Source of the DNA: Ureibacillus terrenus
GTDB lineage: Bacteria > Bacillota > Bacilli > Bacillales_A > Planococcaceae
Reading direction: 5' to 3'
Assembly (NCBI RefSeq): GCF_006569205.1
Contig: NZ_VIGD01000020.1
Location: forward strand, 1 to 38,469
Length of the DNA: 38,469 nucleotides
This document shows positions 7,548-19,607 of this stretch, one piece after another. Numbering within the stretch: position 1 is the stretch's first letter; each line of letters starts with the position of its first letter. A program made the position numbers and the translations under genes. A model generated the notes under the pieces. It did not search any database. It worked only from the letters and a program-made list of their open reading frames with translations, and was not told the DNA's origin.

Positions 7548-7597
7548 GCGTCAATAAAAAAAACCTATACAAACGCTTCATAGCATTTGTATAGGTT
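7548..7597 (-). terminator. Terminator downstream of dgkB
   Basis: Perfect 12-bp stem AACCTATACAAA (7562-7573) / TTTGTATAGGTT (7586-7597) with a 12-nt loop. On the minus strand a run of eight or more T follows (7554-7561). It separates dgkB from the cyd cluster, so the cyd genes need read-through or a promoter in the ~45 bp between. Confidence 0.88.
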
Positions 7598-7610
7598 CTT
7601 CCATCGGAAA

Positions 7611-8525
7611 TTACACACGGTCGAGTTCACGGATATTATCAATCGGCACAAACACTTCAATATGCCGTTTCAAGTTTTGGAAAGTGGCCGGCGCTTTTCC
7701 TCCCAATTCACCATCCAAATTGATCAGCACTTCTTCATTGGACGTCACTTTCACGATGCTGGCTTTGCGATAAATGACATTCGGGTCGCTTAAATGTTCG
7801 CCGCGGAGAGCCGATGTCAGCACTTTGATGAAATCGGCCAAACTGCATTTTTTCAAAATCATCATCGTGAATTTGCCGTCATTGATGCTGGAATCGGGAG
7901 CGATTTTTTCAAAACCGCCGACGGAATTCGTAAGGGCGCATAAGAAGGCCATCACTTCCCCTTCGAATATTTCATCATCAATTTCAAAGCGCATGTTGGT
8001 CGCTTTGATGGAAGGAAGCATTTCGAGCCCTTTCAAATAGTATGCCAACTGACCCAAAACCGTTTTCATTTTGCTTGGCACTTCATAGGTCAATTCCGTG
8101 ATGCGTCCACCGGCTGCGATGTTGATGAAATAGCGCTCCTCATTTAATAATCCAACGTCAACCGGGATTGTGTCACCTTTTACAATGACATCAACGGCAT
8201 CCTCAATTTTTCTCGGGATATGGAGGGCACGGGCGAAATCGTTCGTTGTCCCCATTGGAATGACACCGAGTTTCGGACGATTTTCAAATGGACTGATTCC
8301 GGATACGACTTCGTTTAATGTGCCATCCCCGCCTGCTGCAACAACAATATCAAATCCCCGTTCCACCGCTTTTGCGGCTGCCTCCTTTGCATCCCCTGCT
8401 CCCGTCGTTGCATGGCAGGAAGTTTCATAGCCGGCCATTTCCAGCTTCTCCAGCACTTCTGGTAAATGCTTTTTGAAAAGTTCTCTGCCTGATGTTGGAT
8501 TATAAATAATTCTCGCTCTTTTCAT
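7611..8525 (-). CDS. dgkB: Diacylglycerol kinase DgkB
   Basis: Soluble diacylglycerol kinase that returns diacylglycerol, released by lipoteichoic acid synthesis, to phosphatidic acid for phospholipid synthesis. 304 residues, the usual length. It has the DAGK catalytic fold with the nucleotide-binding GGDGT at residues 65-69 (VAAGGDGTLNEV), followed by PMGTTNDFARAL and the LDGELGG motif near the C-terminus, which in DgkB contributes to the metal/active site. It was YerQ in B. subtilis, where it is also near gatCAB. The start is supported by GGATGG about 10 nt upstream. Confidence 0.95.
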   Translation of the reverse strand: MKRARIIYNPTSGRELFKKHLPEVLEKLEMAGYETSCHATTGAGDAKEAAAKAVERGFDIVVAAGGDGTLNEVVSGISPFENRPKLGVIPMGTTNDFARALHIPRKIEDAVDVIVKGDTIPVDVGLLNEERYFINIAAGGRITELTYEVPSKMKTVLGQLAYYLKGLEMLPSIKATNMRFEIDDEIFEGEVMAFLCALTNSVGGFEKIAPDSSINDGKFTMMILKKCSLADFIKVLTSALRGEHLSDPNVIYRKASIVKVTSNEEVLINLDGELGGKAPATFQNLKRHIEVFVPIDNIRELDRV

Positions 8526-8611
8526 ATTTTCGCCATCCTATTTTATTATCATTTAATTTATCAACGCTTATGTAATCAGGAAAGTTCCAGGATCAAAAAG
8601 AGATTGAACAA

Positions 8612-8648
8612 TAGAAAATTCCCCGTCCAGTGGAAGGGAATTTTTTCT
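8612..8648. terminator. Terminator after the thioredoxin-fold gene
   Basis: Stem AAAATTCCC (8615-8623) / GGGAATTTT (8636-8644), flanked by A on one side and six T then C on the other. It lies just past the stop of the minus-strand gene and could act on both strands. Confidence 0.75.
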
Positions 8649-8664
8649 TTCTATCGATGTTTAT

Positions 8665-9228
8665 TTAAGACAACATCTCTATTATAACTTTTTTCATATC
8701 TTCATAAACCCATTTCGCGCATTGCGGGTCTTTGACAAATTTCTCCTGCAATGTAGTATACAATTCTTTTTGCTTTTCTTCAAATGTTGGATCATCTTTT
8801 TCCGGCAATTTTGCTCTAGCTTCCACCACCATTTGCTGCAGTTCAGGTGCTCTTGGCCCCCATTTTCCAATTACTTGTCCGTTTTGATCGAGAAATAAAT
8901 AGATTGGAATGGCCCTTCCTCCGTTTGTCAAGTAACGGTCGATCAAGTCTGTGTCTTCATCCCGGTAAACGCAGCGAATGTCTAGTTGGGCAGCTTCGGC
9001 AATTTTGCGGATGATCGGGTTATTGAGCATGGCATCCCCGCACCAATCTTCTGTAATGGCTAAAATGTGCGGCTTTTTTTCTTTCAGTAGGGCGATGAGT
9101 TCGTCATTTTCATCAATCGGAAAATTGTTGTAGATTTCAAAGCTTCCTTCTTTTAAATTCGTTTTCATTCTGTCCATGTATTCCACCATGGAAATCCCTT
9201 GTTCGAAATATTGTTGTTCTGTTTTCAC
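8665..9228 (-). CDS. Thioredoxin-fold family protein
   Basis: A 187-residue cytosolic protein of the thioredoxin-like family typified by Thioredoxin_9. The redox site is W62-C63-G-D-A66 (ITEDWCGDAM), so the second cysteine of the usual CxxC is replaced by Ala; the cis-proline region is AIPIYLFL. A monothiol thioredoxin of this kind may act in bacillithiol-related or reductase chemistry, but no substrate is known to me. The GTG start at 9228 is chosen because GGGGG lies 7 nt upstream; a longer frame from 9258 lacks such a site. The gene stands alone between two terminators. Confidence 0.85.
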   Translation of the reverse strand: MKTEQQYFEQGISMVEYMDRMKTNLKEGSFEIYNNFPIDENDELIALLKEKKPHILAITEDWCGDAMLNNPIIRKIAEAAQLDIRCVYRDEDTDLIDRYLTNGGRAIPIYLFLDQNGQVIGKWGPRAPELQQMVVEARAKLPEKDDPTFEEKQKELYTTLQEKFVKDPQCAKWVYEDMKKVIIEMLS

Positions 9229-9330
9229 GTGATAACCCCCTTTTGTTCTATTCTGCATGGAAAGGGAGGAATTGGCAATGTTTTTGATTTTGCAGGAGTT
9301 GAGTAGATATATATAAGAGTGAGGATAGTA

Positions 9331-9603
9331 TCCGCACCAAATGTGGTTCCATCCGAACTAATTGCTGTTGTATATGCACTAATTGAGGAAGTAAACGCAC
9401 GAATTGAAGTTGCATACGCACAAAATATAGGAACAAACGCACGAAACGAAGCAGTATCTGCACCAAATAAGAAGGTACACGCACTAAATAAAGCAGCATC
9501 CGCACGAATTAAAGTAGCAAATGCACGAAATGGGTCCTCATCCGCACGAAATGTGGAAGTAAGCACACTAAATAAAGTGGTCTACGCACGATTTGCAATT
9601 CTA
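9331..9603. repeat. Array of thirteen degenerate 21-bp tandem repeats
   Basis: Thirteen consecutive units of exactly 21 bp, without one insertion or deletion, fill 273 bp between the thioredoxin-fold gene and gatB. The core of each unit is CGCACNAAWT followed by a purine-rich half (RAAG, then about NNGYA). Columns 6 (A), 7 (C) and 9 (A) are invariant, and columns 4 and 5 (G, C) have one exception each, while column 8 takes all four bases. Because 21 is divisible by 3, long reading frames open by chance on both strands; the plus frame 9319-9648 gives seven-residue repeats (SARN-like). No clear ribosome binding site precedes it and the variable column is a second codon position, so I do not call a gene. 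Its function is unknown. Confidence 0.93.
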
Positions 9604-9647
9604 CAATCCTATCAACTATCAGATAAAGCCCTCATTCAATTCAAATA

Positions 9648-9683
9648 ATGAAAAGCCGCATAAGCCATAACAGCTTATGCGGC
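9648..9683 (-). terminator. Terminator downstream of gatB
   Basis: Perfect 11-bp GC-rich stem GCCGCATAAGC (9655-9665) / GCTTATGCGGC (9673-9683) with a 7-nt loop. It is followed on the minus strand by TTTTCATTATTTG. It lies 18 bp after the gatB stop. Confidence 0.85.
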
Positions 9684-9701
9684 GCAGAAAAACCTCTTAA
9701 C

Positions 9702-11147
9702 TTATCGTTTATTAATTTCTTCAAGCAATAATTTGTTGACCATTGGCGGGTTGGCTTGTCCTTTTGTGGCTTTCATGATTTGGCCCACCAGGAAGCCGAT
9801 TGCCCGGTCTTTACCGTTTTTGTAGTCTTCGATGGATTGCGGATTGTTGTCGAGCACTTCTTTAATAATTGGAAGAAGTACGTTCGGATCGGAAATTTGG
9901 ATTAATCCTTTCTCTTTTACGATTTTTTCAGGGTCTCCCCCGTTTTTCACAAGCTCATTGAATACTTTTTTCGCGATTTTGGAGGAGATGGTTCCGTCCG
10001 AGATGAGTTTTACCAATCCTGCCAAGTTTTCCGGCGTTAATTTTGTTTCTGTGATTTCCACTTGTTCCGCGTTCAAGTATGCGGCTACGTCACCCATCAG
10101 CCAGTTGGCGGAAAGTTTTGGATCTGCCCCTAATTTCACCATTTCATCAAAGAAGTCGGAAATGCTTTTGTTTACTACGAGCACATTCGCATCGTATTGT
10201 GACAAACCAAGCTCTTCCATATAGCGTTTTTTGCGGGCATCCGGCAGTTCAGGAAGGGATGCTTTCACGCGTTCGAGCCATTCATCATCGATCACGAGAT
10301 GAACTAAATCAGGCTCTGGGAAGTAGCGGTAGTCTTCTGCAGCTTCTTTGACGCGCATCAGAATGGTTTTGCCTGTCTTTTCATCGAAACGGCGAGTTTC
10401 CTGCTTGATGACGCCGCCGCTCATCAAAATTTCCGCCTGGCGTTTTTCTTCATATTCAAGCCCTTTGCGGACAAAGTTGAAAGAGTTCAAGTTTTTCAAT
10501 TCCGTTTTCGTACCGAATTCTTTTTGTCCGTATGGGCGAAGGGAAATGTTCGCGTCGCAGCGCAATGAACCTTCCTCCATTTTCACATCGGAAACGCCTG
10601 TATATTGAATGATAGATTTTAATTTTTCAAGGTATAGATAAGCTTCTTCCGGACTGCGGATATCCGGTTCGGAGACGATTTCCAAAAGCGGCGTTCCTTT
10701 GCGGTTAAAGTCCACGAGCGAGTAGCCGTCGCCGTGCAATAATTTACCGGCGTCTTCTTCCATATGAAGACGCGTGATGCCGATCCGTTTCTTATACCCC
10801 GGTCTTCCCTCTTTTTCAGGCACTTCGATTTCAATCCAGCCGTCATAGCCGATCGGTTTGTCGTATTGTGAAATTTGGTAGCCGCTCGGGTTGTCCGGAT
10901 AGAAGTAGTTTTTACGGTCGAATTTTGTGTGCTGGTTGATTTTCATATTTAACGCAAGAGCCGCTTTCATGGCATATTCGACCACATTTTTATTTAAAAC
11001 CGGAAGCACGCCGGGATATGCAAGATCGTAAACGGTTGTATTGGTATTCGGCTCCGCGCCGAATTGGTTTGGCGCTGTAGAGAAGATTTTTGAATTCGTT
11101 TTTAATTCAACGTGTACTTCAAGACCGATGACTGTTTCAAAATTCAT
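9702..11147 (-). CDS. gatB: Asp/Glu-tRNA amidotransferase subunit B
   Basis: tRNA-binding kinase subunit of GatCAB, which converts mischarged Glu-tRNA(Gln) (and Asp-tRNA(Asn)) to the amide form. GatB activates the carboxyl group with ATP and receives ammonia from GatA. 481 residues, the expected size. It opens with the family signature [20 protein letters not shown]. The catalytic cradle includes [15 protein letters not shown] and [16 protein letters not shown] sequence (here [18 protein letters not shown]), and the C-terminal YqeY-like tail domain includes [16 protein letters not shown]. It starts 2 bp after the gatA stop, with GGGGGC as ribosome binding site. Its presence implies no separate glutaminyl-tRNA synthetase. 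Confidence 0.97.
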   Translation of the reverse strand: MNFETVIGLEVHVELKTNSKIFSTAPNQFGAEPNTNTTVYDLAYPGVLPVLNKNVVEYAMKAALALNMKINQHTKFDRKNYFYPDNPSGYQISQYDKPIGYDGWIEIEVPEKEGRPGYKKRIGITRLHMEEDAGKLLHGDGYSLVDFNRKGTPLLEIVSEPDIRSPEEAYLYLEKLKSIIQYTGVSDVKMEEGSLRCDANISLRPYGQKEFGTKTELKNLNSFNFVRKGLEYEEKRQAEILMSGGVIKQETRRFDEKTGKTILMRVKEAAEDYRYFPEPDLVHLVIDDEWLERVKASLPELPDARKKRYMEELGLSQYDANVLVVNKSISDFFDEMVKLGADPKLSANWLMGDVAAYLNAEQVEITETKLTPENLAGLVKLISDGTISSKIAKKVFNELVKNGGDPEKIVKEKGLIQISDPNVLLPIIKEVLDNNPQSIEDYKNGKDRAIGFLVGQIMKATKGQANPPMVNKLLLEEINKR

Positions 11148-11149
11148 GA

Positions 11150-12610
11150 TTATTTGCCCCCCAATCCAGGAGTTTGTTTATGGAAATCGGTTGCTTGTTC
11201 AAAAGCGTAAGCTGCACGGTAAACCGTTTCTTCGTCAAAGTGTTTGCCGATGATTTGCAATCCGAGCGGCAAGCCATTGTCAAATCCGCATGGGATGGAG
11301 ATGGCAGGCACGCCGGCCAAGTTGATTGGAATTGTTAATATATCGTTTGCGTACATTGTCAATGGATCATCGATTTTTTCGCCAAGTTTGAATGCCGGTG
11401 ACGGCGTTGTTGGCCCTACAATGACATCGTAATCTTCAAACACTTTATCGTAGTCTTGTTTAATCAATGTACGGACTTGCTGCGCTTTTTTGTAGTAAGC
11501 ATCGTAAGTTCCCGCAGAAAGCGAATAAGTTCCGAGCATGATGCGGCGTTTCACTTCATCGCCGAATCCTTGCGCGCGTGTCTGTTTGTATAAGTCCATC
11601 AAGTTTTTCACGCCTTCCGCGCGGAAACCGTAGCGGATTCCATCATAACGGGCAAGGTTGGATGAAGCTTCTGATGATGAAAGAATATAATAAGTAGCCA
11701 AAGCATATTTAGAATGAGGAAGGGATACTTCTTCCACTGTCGCGCCAAGGCTTTTGAACACCTCAAGGGCATCCAGTACGGATTGGCGCACAGATTCGCC
11801 TACGCCTTCACCCAAGAATTCTTTTGGAACGGCGATGCGAAGCCCTTGAATATTGCCGTCCAATTTTGAAACATAATTTGGCACCGGAACGTCTGCACTT
11901 GTAGAGTCGTTAGGGTCCACCCCGGCAATCACTTCAAGCAATAAAGCATTGTCGTACACATTGCGGGTGATTGGCCCGATTTGGTCAAGGGATGATGCGA
12001 ACGCAACTGCGCCAAAGCGGGATACGCGGCCATACGTCGGTTTCATTCCGACAACGCCACAGAATGCGGCAGGCTGGCGGATGGAACCTCCTGTGTCTGT
12101 TCCCAATGCAAATGGCACTTCACCGGCCGCTACACTTGCGGCGGAACCGCCTGAAGAACCTCCTGGCACCCGTTCAAGATCCCAAGGGTTTTTTGTCTTT
12201 TTATAATAAGAAGTTTCTGTTGAGGATCCCATCGCAAATTCGTCCATGTTGAGTTTTCCGACGATGATCATGCCTGCTTCTTTAATTTTTTTGATGACCG
12301 TCGCATCATAAATCGGAATAAATCCTTTCAAGATTTTGGAAGCGCATGTCGTTTCGAGCCCTTCCGTCACGATATTGTCTTTGATGCCGATTGGGAGACC
12401 AAACAAAGGTCCTCGCTCATTTGGAGGAACTTGGTCTTTTTCTTTCGCTTCTTCCAGCGCTTTTTCTTTATTTAAAGCAAGAAACGCTTGTACATCCCCA
12501 TCGACTTCTTCAATTCTTTGATAGGTTTCATTTATCAGGTCAACCAGTTTGAATTCGCCTTTATGTAAACCTTCCTGCAATTCTTTCGATGAACGTTCTA
12601 ACAACGTCAT
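11150..12610 (-). CDS. gatA: Asp/Glu-tRNA amidotransferase subunit A
   Basis: Glutaminase subunit of GatCAB, an amidase-signature enzyme that hydrolyses glutamine and channels ammonia to GatB. 486 residues. The Ser-cisSer-Lys triad is present: Lys in [14 protein letters not shown], the cis-Ser and surrounding glycines in [12 protein letters not shown], and the nucleophilic Ser in [16 protein letters not shown]. The C-terminal PAISIPCG motif is typical. The ribosome binding site GGAGGG sits 7 nt before the ATG. It follows gatC by 101 bp in the same direction. Confidence 0.97.
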   Translation of the reverse strand: MTLLERSSKELQEGLHKGEFKLVDLINETYQRIEEVDGDVQAFLALNKEKALEEAKEKDQVPPNERGPLFGLPIGIKDNIVTEGLETTCASKILKGFIPIYDATVIKKIKEAGMIIVGKLNMDEFAMGSSTETSYYKKTKNPWDLERVPGGSSGGSAASVAAGEVPFALGTDTGGSIRQPAAFCGVVGMKPTYGRVSRFGAVAFASSLDQIGPITRNVYDNALLLEVIAGVDPNDSTSADVPVPNYVSKLDGNIQGLRIAVPKEFLGEGVGESVRQSVLDALEVFKSLGATVEEVSLPHSKYALATYYILSSSEASSNLARYDGIRYGFRAEGVKNLMDLYKQTRAQGFGDEVKRRIMLGTYSLSAGTYDAYYKKAQQVRTLIKQDYDKVFEDYDVIVGPTTPSPAFKLGEKIDDPLTMYANDILTIPINLAGVPAISIPCGFDNGLPLGLQIIGKHFDEETVYRAAYAFEQATDFHKQTPGLGGK

Positions 12611-12711
12611 GAAATTCCCTCCTTCTTAAAAATAGGCATCGGCAAAATTGGAAAATACAAGCATTTTTCATATACATAAAAATAATGGCCTTTGCCATTG
12701 AACTTGCGAAA

Positions 12712-13008
12712 TTATTCTTCTTCTAAAATTGGCGGCACTTTAACAAGGCCATTTTCATGTTCTTTCACATTTAATAAGACTTTTTCCAAATCCAATCCTT
12801 TTTCAGCCACGTCTTCGCGCATGACATTCACGATTGGAAGCACGTGGGAAGTCGGTTCTACATTTGTCGTATCCAATTCATTTAAAGTTTGCACATATTC
12901 TGTAATGGCTCCAAGCTGTTCCGTGAACTTTTCCACTTCTTCATCCGTAAGCGCCAATCGGGCCAAGTGGGCAACGTGCTTTACTTCTTCCTTCGTCAAC
13001 TTTGTCAT
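12712..13008 (-). CDS. gatC: Asp/Glu-tRNA amidotransferase subunit C
   Basis: Small belt subunit that wraps around GatA and GatB and stabilises the complex. 98 residues. The N-terminal helix region reads [19 protein letters not shown] and the C-terminal half has the conserved NVMREDV motif. The ATG at 13008 is chosen over a GTG at 13023 because GGAGG lies 7 nt upstream of it. First gene of the gatCAB operon. Confidence 0.96.
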   Translation of the reverse strand: MTKLTKEEVKHVAHLARLALTDEEVEKFTEQLGAITEYVQTLNELDTTNVEPTSHVLPIVNVMREDVAEKGLDLEKVLLNVKEHENGLVKVPPILEEE

Positions 13009-13043
13009 TGAACACACCTCCACATTTCATAAACCTGGCAATA

Positions 13044-13052
13044 ATAATACCA
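13044..13052 (-). promoter_or_regulatory. Extended -10 promoter for gatCAB
   Basis: On the minus strand TGGTATTAT forms an extended -10 (TG-N-TATTAT, hexamer at 13044-13049), 36 bp before the gatC start. The -35 region is weak (GTGATT at the right distance), as tolerated with a TG extension. A further TTGACG lies upstream without a good -10. Predicted by eye only. Confidence 0.5.
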
Positions 13053-13159
13053 TTTTTCCATCGAAAAATCACACGTTTCTTGGAAAATCCTTTAATAAAC
13101 CAATTACTTTACAATTATCCCCAAAAACCGTCAATTTTCAAACATGACTTCACAAAAAT

Positions 13160-13202
13160 AAACAATTGGAAACAGTGTCACGTCAATCGCAACACTGTTT
13201 CC
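13160..13202 (-). terminator. Terminator downstream of camS
   Basis: Perfect 11-bp stem GGAAACAGTGT (13168-13178) / ACACTGTTTCC (13192-13202), then a T-rich stretch on the minus strand (AATTGTTTATTTTT). It closes the pcrB-pcrA-ligA-camS group. Confidence 0.75.
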
Positions 13203-13237
13203 AAGAAGCTATGAACCCTCATATTTCAATGAAACGG

Positions 13238-14389
13238 TCAATATTCATAAATATGGACAAACGGTTCTTTATCATCACGGTCTTTCAATATTAAGGCCTC
13301 TGGTCCGTTGATGGATGTTATGCTCACTTCGATATCGATGCTGTCGGGAAATCTTTTCATTAAAGTACCTGTCAAATATTGGGTAAACCCGATAATCTCC
13401 GTCGTTCCATAGAATTGGATCGGCACTTCGATGGATAATTTGACAAGCTGGCCATTTTGGTAAAACCCTTTGCCGATTACATTTGTATAGTTGGAAAAAT
13501 ATTTTAAAATATCCTGTTTAAAGTTCAGGAATTTCGTGTTCGTATCCCGGTAAATGTCTTCCGGATTTGACATAGGGAACGATACATATTTTTCGTCGAT
13601 TGCAATCCATTGGCCCAATTCCGTTTTTCCGGGTTTCGCTACACTATAAGCAAAATACGTTCCCGGAACGATGGAATTGCGGGCCTCCTGTTTAAACAGC
13701 GCAATCACGATTGGAATATCCTGCAATTCCGCCCTTGCTCTCAGCCGGCGGACAATTTCCTCCGCCATTTCTTTTCCTTTCTTTTCCAATTGTTCTTGAG
13801 GAATCGGCTCATCGTACCATTCCCCATACTGTTCCTTTTGATAATAGTAAATGGAATTTAATGCAAGGCCGATGGAAATTCCTCCGAGGGCCACCTTGTC
13901 GTCCCTCGTCTTCTTCAAGTAGTTTTGCTCAATGATATGGGCCAAATAGATTGGCGCTTCTTTCGCCCGCTTCACAGGATCCATTCCTTCATCAGCCGGA
14001 GGATTCAGCCCTTCCGGTTTTTTGGCGCTTTTTCGAGCCAGCCAATTCCCCACAGTTTCGCTGTCCAAATATTGGCCTTCCTGGAAATAGTAGCTGTCCG
14101 TGCCGAATTCGTTTTGCGAAATGCGCATTAATCCTTCTTCCGCTTCTTTAATGTCGTATTTCGTATAAATGTTGGATACGACAAGTCCGCGGGCGGCGCT
14201 TTCTTTATATGGAATTAGCGTCTTGTAATAGTTGTCATCCAACTGCATATTTGGGATGATTGTCGTTTCAACTTCTGCTTCAGATTCCTGATTTGGTCCC
14301 ACTACTTCCTTATTTTCGCGAAAGGATGGTACACAACCTGCAAGCATTGCAACAACGACCATCGCCGGTATCCAGCGAAATCGTTTCAT
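13238..14389 (-). CDS. camS: CamS family lipoprotein (YerH)
   Basis: Predicted surface lipoprotein of 383 residues. Its signal peptide ends in the lipobox VVAMLAGC, with the lipidated Cys near residue 19. The family is named for the Staphylococcus cAM373 pheromone, cut from this kind of signal peptide; the mature protein (YerH in B. subtilis) has no firmly known role. The start at 14389 fits AAGGGG upstream and the short signal peptide; a longer frame from 14443 would bury the signal sequence. It follows ligA by 14 bp, as in B. subtilis. Confidence 0.93.
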   Translation of the reverse strand: MKRFRWIPAMVVVAMLAGCVPSFRENKEVVGPNQESEAEVETTIIPNMQLDDNYYKTLIPYKESAARGLVVSNIYTKYDIKEAEEGLMRISQNEFGTDSYYFQEGQYLDSETVGNWLARKSAKKPEGLNPPADEGMDPVKRAKEAPIYLAHIIEQNYLKKTRDDKVALGGISIGLALNSIYYYQKEQYGEWYDEPIPQEQLEKKGKEMAEEIVRRLRARAELQDIPIVIALFKQEARNSIVPGTYFAYSVAKPGKTELGQWIAIDEKYVSFPMSNPEDIYRDTNTKFLNFKQDILKYFSNYTNVIGKGFYQNGQLVKLSIEVPIQFYGTTEIIGFTQYLTGTLMKRFPDSIDIEVSITSINGPEALILKDRDDKEPFVHIYEY

Positions 14390-14403
14390 CGTTTGAATCC
14401 CCT

Positions 14404-16428
<2,025 letters not shown>

Positions 16429-16442
16429 CTATCCAATTTCTT

Positions 16443-18680
16443 TTAAGCTTTTTTGATCGGGGCGAATTTCGCAAGCAGCCTTTTGATTCCTTTGTCCGGA
16501 AAGGCTATATCGAGCTCCATGTCGTCGCCTTCCCCTTTGATGCTTACGACGACGCCTGTTCCCCATTTAGCATGGACCGCTTTGTCCCCGACTTTCCATT
16601 GAAACTCTTCGCCGCCGGTCAACTGCGGTGAGGCAAATTTCACTTTCGGTTGGACATTTCTTCTTATGTTTTGTTGAACTTTCTTTTCCCTAAAAGGCAA
16701 CTCTCGTCTTCCATAATCAAAACGATATGATTTTGAATCAATGATGTCATCCGAGATTTCATCAATGAAACGTGATGGCAGATTTGAATTGGAACGGCCA
16801 TAAAGGGTACGGTAGGAAGCGCATGTCAAATAAAGGCGTTCTTCGGCTCTTGTGATTCCCACATAGGCTAAACGGCGTTCCTCTTCCATCTCTTCTTTAT
16901 CCCCGATAGCGCGGGAATGAGGGAAAATATTCTCTTCCATGCCGATGATGAATACCACCGGAAACTCCAATCCCTTGGCGGAGTGAAGCGTCATTAAGAC
17001 GATGCTTTCATTTGAATCCTTTTCTTCATCGAGCGAATCGATATCCGAAATGAGGGCAAGGTCGGTCAAGAAAGCGACAAGGGACTTGTCTTCGCTTCTT
17101 TCTTCAAAGGCCTTCGTTACAGATAAAAATTCTTCAAGGTTTTCCAACCGGCTTTGGGATTCAATCGTATTCTCCTTCTCCAGCATCGCCCGGTAACCCG
17201 ATTTTTCGATGACCTCTTCCACCAATTCCGTCACGGATAAATAATCCTGCATTTTCGTAAAGCCTTCAATCAGTTCACGGAATTGTTCAATGGCATTGAT
17301 CGCGCGCGGGGTTAAACCGATCAATGGGGCCTCATACAACGCCCTGAAAATGGACATGTCATTTTCGAGGGCATATGCCGCCACTTTTTCAAAGGTCGTT
17401 GGCCCGATGTTCCGTTTCGGTTCATTGATGATGCGCGCAAGGGATAAATCATCGTCATTGTTTGCAATCAACCGCAAATACGCCAACAGGTCCTTGATTT
17501 CTTTCCGGTCGTAGAATTTTGTGCCGCCGATGATGGTATATTGCAAATTGGACTTTATCAACACTTCCTCCATCGCGCGGGATTGGGCATTCGTGCGGTA
17601 AAGAACGGCAAAATCCTTCAACGTGCGCCCTTCCGTTTCCATCAATTCTTTTATTGTTTTGACGACGAATTGCGCTTCATCCTGTTCATCGCGGGCTGTG
17701 TAAAAAACGATTTTTTCCCCTGTCGGATTATCCGTGCGGAGCTTTTTCGGATAACGGCTTTCATTATTGGAAATGACATCGTTTGCCGCCTGCAAAATCC
17801 GCTTTGTGGAACGGTAGTTTTGCTCAAGTAAAATGACTTTGGCATTTGGATAATCTTTTTCAAAGGACAAAATGTTCCGGATGTCTGCTCCGCGCCAACG
17901 GTAAATGGACTGGTCGGAATCTCCCACAACACAAATGTTTTTGAATTTCGAAGCGAGCATTTTGACAAGTTTGTATTGGGAATGGTTCGTATCCTGATAT
18001 TCATCGACATGAATGTACTGGAACTTGTTTTGATAATATTCCAGGACGTCCGGAACCCGCTCAAACAGCGTAATCGTCATCAGGATCAAATCGTCAAAGT
18101 CGAGGGACTGGTTTTTCCGAAGGATTTTTTCATAGGCTTCATAAACATCCGCGACAATTTTTTCAAAAGGGCTGAATGGACTGATATTCTTTTTATATTG
18201 TTCCGCCGTAATGCATTCATTCTTTGCGGAACTGATAGCGGCCAGCACCGATCTGGGATCGTATTGTTTTGTATCAATATTGAGCTGTTTAAAGACGTTT
18301 TTGATGGCTGTCAACTGATCGGAGGCGTCAAGAATCGAAAAGTTTTTGGAAATGCCGATTCGGTCGATATGTCTTCTTAAAATGCGCACGCACATGGAGT
18401 GGAAAGTGGAAACCCACATGCTCTCCGAGATGCCGCTGCCGAGCAGCGCGTCAATCCGTTCGCGCATTTCTCTGGCGGCTTTATTGGTAAACGTGATTGC
18501 CAGAATATTGGATGGATACACCAGCTTTTCCACAATTAAATATGCAATGCGGTGGGTCAGTACCCTCGTTTTTCCCGAACCCGCGCCGGCCATTATAAGA
18601 AGAGGGCCTTCCGTAGTCTTGACGGCTTGCTGCTGTTGCGGATTCAGACCGCTGAGTAAATTTTTCGTTAATTGTTCCAT
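16443..18680 (-). CDS. pcrA: ATP-dependent DNA helicase PcrA
   Basis: Superfamily 1A 3'-5' helicase, essential in Gram-positives, that removes RecA and resolves replication-transcription conflicts. 745 residues. Motif Q/I region [12 protein letters not shown], Walker [11 protein letters not shown], motif [13 protein letters not shown], motif [18 protein letters not shown] and motif [10 protein letters not shown] are all present. The C-terminal tudor-like domain that binds RNA polymerase in Bacillus PcrA is visible ([17 protein letters not shown]). The start at 18680 has AGAGG 6 nt upstream; the frame extends to 18704 without a better site. It lies between pcrB and ligA. Confidence 0.97.
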   Translation of the reverse strand: MEQLTKNLLSGLNPQQQQAVKTTEGPLLIMAGAGSGKTRVLTHRIAYLIVEKLVYPSNILAITFTNKAAREMRERIDALLGSGISESMWVSTFHSMCVRILRRHIDRIGISKNFSILDASDQLTAIKNVFKQLNIDTKQYDPRSVLAAISSAKNECITAEQYKKNISPFSPFEKIVADVYEAYEKILRKNQSLDFDDLILMTITLFERVPDVLEYYQNKFQYIHVDEYQDTNHSQYKLVKMLASKFKNICVVGDSDQSIYRWRGADIRNILSFEKDYPNAKVILLEQNYRSTKRILQAANDVISNNESRYPKKLRTDNPTGEKIVFYTARDEQDEAQFVVKTIKELMETEGRTLKDFAVLYRTNAQSRAMEEVLIKSNLQYTIIGGTKFYDRKEIKDLLAYLRLIANNDDDLSLARIINEPKRNIGPTTFEKVAAYALENDMSIFRALYEAPLIGLTPRAINAIEQFRELIEGFTKMQDYLSVTELVEEVIEKSGYRAMLEKENTIESQSRLENLEEFLSVTKAFEERSEDKSLVAFLTDLALISDIDSLDEEKDSNESIVLMTLHSAKGLEFPVVFIIGMEENIFPHSRAIGDKEEMEEERRLAYVGITRAEERLYLTCASYRTLYGRSNSNLPSRFIDEISDDIIDSKSYRFDYGRRELPFREKKVQQNIRRNVQPKVKFASPQLTGGEEFQWKVGDKAVHAKWGTGVVVSIKGEGDDMELDIAFPDKGIKRLLAKFAPIKKA

Positions 18681-18743
18681 GGTGCACCTCTCTATACCAA
18701 ACATTTGTTCTATTATACTATAACACTATTATTTTCGCATCGG

Positions 18744-19439
18744 TTATTTGGACGCGACACTTTTTACCGCTTCCACCGTTTTCAATGCCTCATTCAAGTC
18801 TTCATAAATCACATTCCCGACAATGACGGTATCGGCAAATTGGGCCATCTCTTTGGCCTGTTCAGCAGTGCGGATGCCGCCTCCATAAAATAGCCGGGTT
18901 TCATTCAATACTTCCTTCACCGCCGAAACGATTTCAACGTCCCCATAAGTACCGCTGTATTCGACATAAAAAATGGGAAGTTTAAAATAATTTTCCGCAA
19001 GCCTTGCATAGGCCACGACGTCTTCCTTTGTCAAATCCGCGTCCGCTTCGGTGGCTTTCGCCGCTTTGCAATCAGGATTCAATATGCAGTAGCCTTCCGC
19101 AATCAGTTCGTCCCACACCATAATATCTCCATAATCCTTTACGGCCTGGTGATGCAAATCTTTTACCCATTTTGTGTCCGTGCTGTTTAAAACCGTCGGA
19201 ATCAAATAATAGTCAAAACCGGGCGTAACGGCTTCAAGCGACGAAATTTCCAATGCGACCGGCACGGCGAATCTTCTGATTCGCGCGAGTTTCTCGAGCA
19301 CATTGTCCAAAGTGACCCCATCCGTGCCGCCCACCAAAATGACATCCGTGCCGGATTCGCACACTTTTTCCAAATCTTCGTCCGAAATTTCTTTTGCCGG
19401 ATCGATCTTGAATGCATGTCTCCAATTTCTAAAATCCAT
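18744..19439 (-). CDS. pcrB: Heptaprenylglyceryl phosphate synthase PcrB
   Basis: TIM-barrel prenyltransferase of the GGGP-synthase family. In Bacillota it joins heptaprenyl diphosphate to glycerol-1-phosphate, making an archaeal-type ether lipid precursor. 231 residues. The phosphate-binding motifs VILVGGTDG and YGGGIR with [11 protein letters not shown], and the EYSGTYGD segment, are characteristic. AGGTGAG lies upstream of the ATG. First gene of the pcrB-pcrA-ligA-camS group. Confidence 0.95.
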   Translation of the reverse strand: MDFRNWRHAFKIDPAKEISDEDLEKVCESGTDVILVGGTDGVTLDNVLEKLARIRRFAVPVALEISSLEAVTPGFDYYLIPTVLNSTDTKWVKDLHHQAVKDYGDIMVWDELIAEGYCILNPDCKAAKATEADADLTKEDVVAYARLAENYFKLPIFYVEYSGTYGDVEIVSAVKEVLNETRLFYGGGIRTAEQAKEMAQFADTVIVGNVIYEDLNEALKTVEAVKSVASK

Positions 19440-19480
19440 AAAGGTCTCACCTGTCTCTTATCGTATTCTGTGCTTATTTT

Positions 19481-19510
19481 AGTATATCCCAAAGTAGATT
19501 TTACCGAAAA
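19481..19510 (-). promoter_or_regulatory. Possible promoter for pcrB-pcrA-ligA-camS
   Basis: A TATACT hexamer (minus strand, 19481-19486) 42 bp before pcrB could be the -10. The matching -35 (TTTTCG, 18 bp spacing) is poor. A terminator just upstream makes a promoter in this gap necessary, but the exact position is uncertain. Confidence 0.35.
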
Positions 19511-19552
19511 TCACAATCTTTTGTTGTATCAAATGTCTGTTTTAAAAACCGG

Positions 19553-19595
19553 TCACAAAAAAATTGCCTTATGCACTTCAACATGCATAAGACAA
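19553..19595 (-). terminator. Terminator downstream of yerC
   Basis: A 12-bp stem with one mismatch (TTGCCTTATGCA 19564-19575 / TGCATAAGACAA 19584-19595), followed on the minus strand by seven T. It ends the yerA-yerB-yerC group. Confidence 0.85.
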
Positions 19596-19607
19596 CCGTC
19601 ATCTCAT

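Noticed and set aside
7515..7561. Rex-binding site upstream of the cyd genes
   Set aside because: No TTGTGA-N6-TCACAA-like palindrome is visible in the gap.
9331..9603. CRISPR array
   Set aside because: Units are contiguous 21-mers with no unique spacers, the repeats are degenerate, and no cas genes are near.
9319..9648. 109-residue ORF across the 21-bp repeat array, and two long minus-strand ORFs over it
   Set aside because: Repeat length divisible by three opens several frames at once. There is no good ribosome binding site, and the most variable base is a second codon position in the longest frame.
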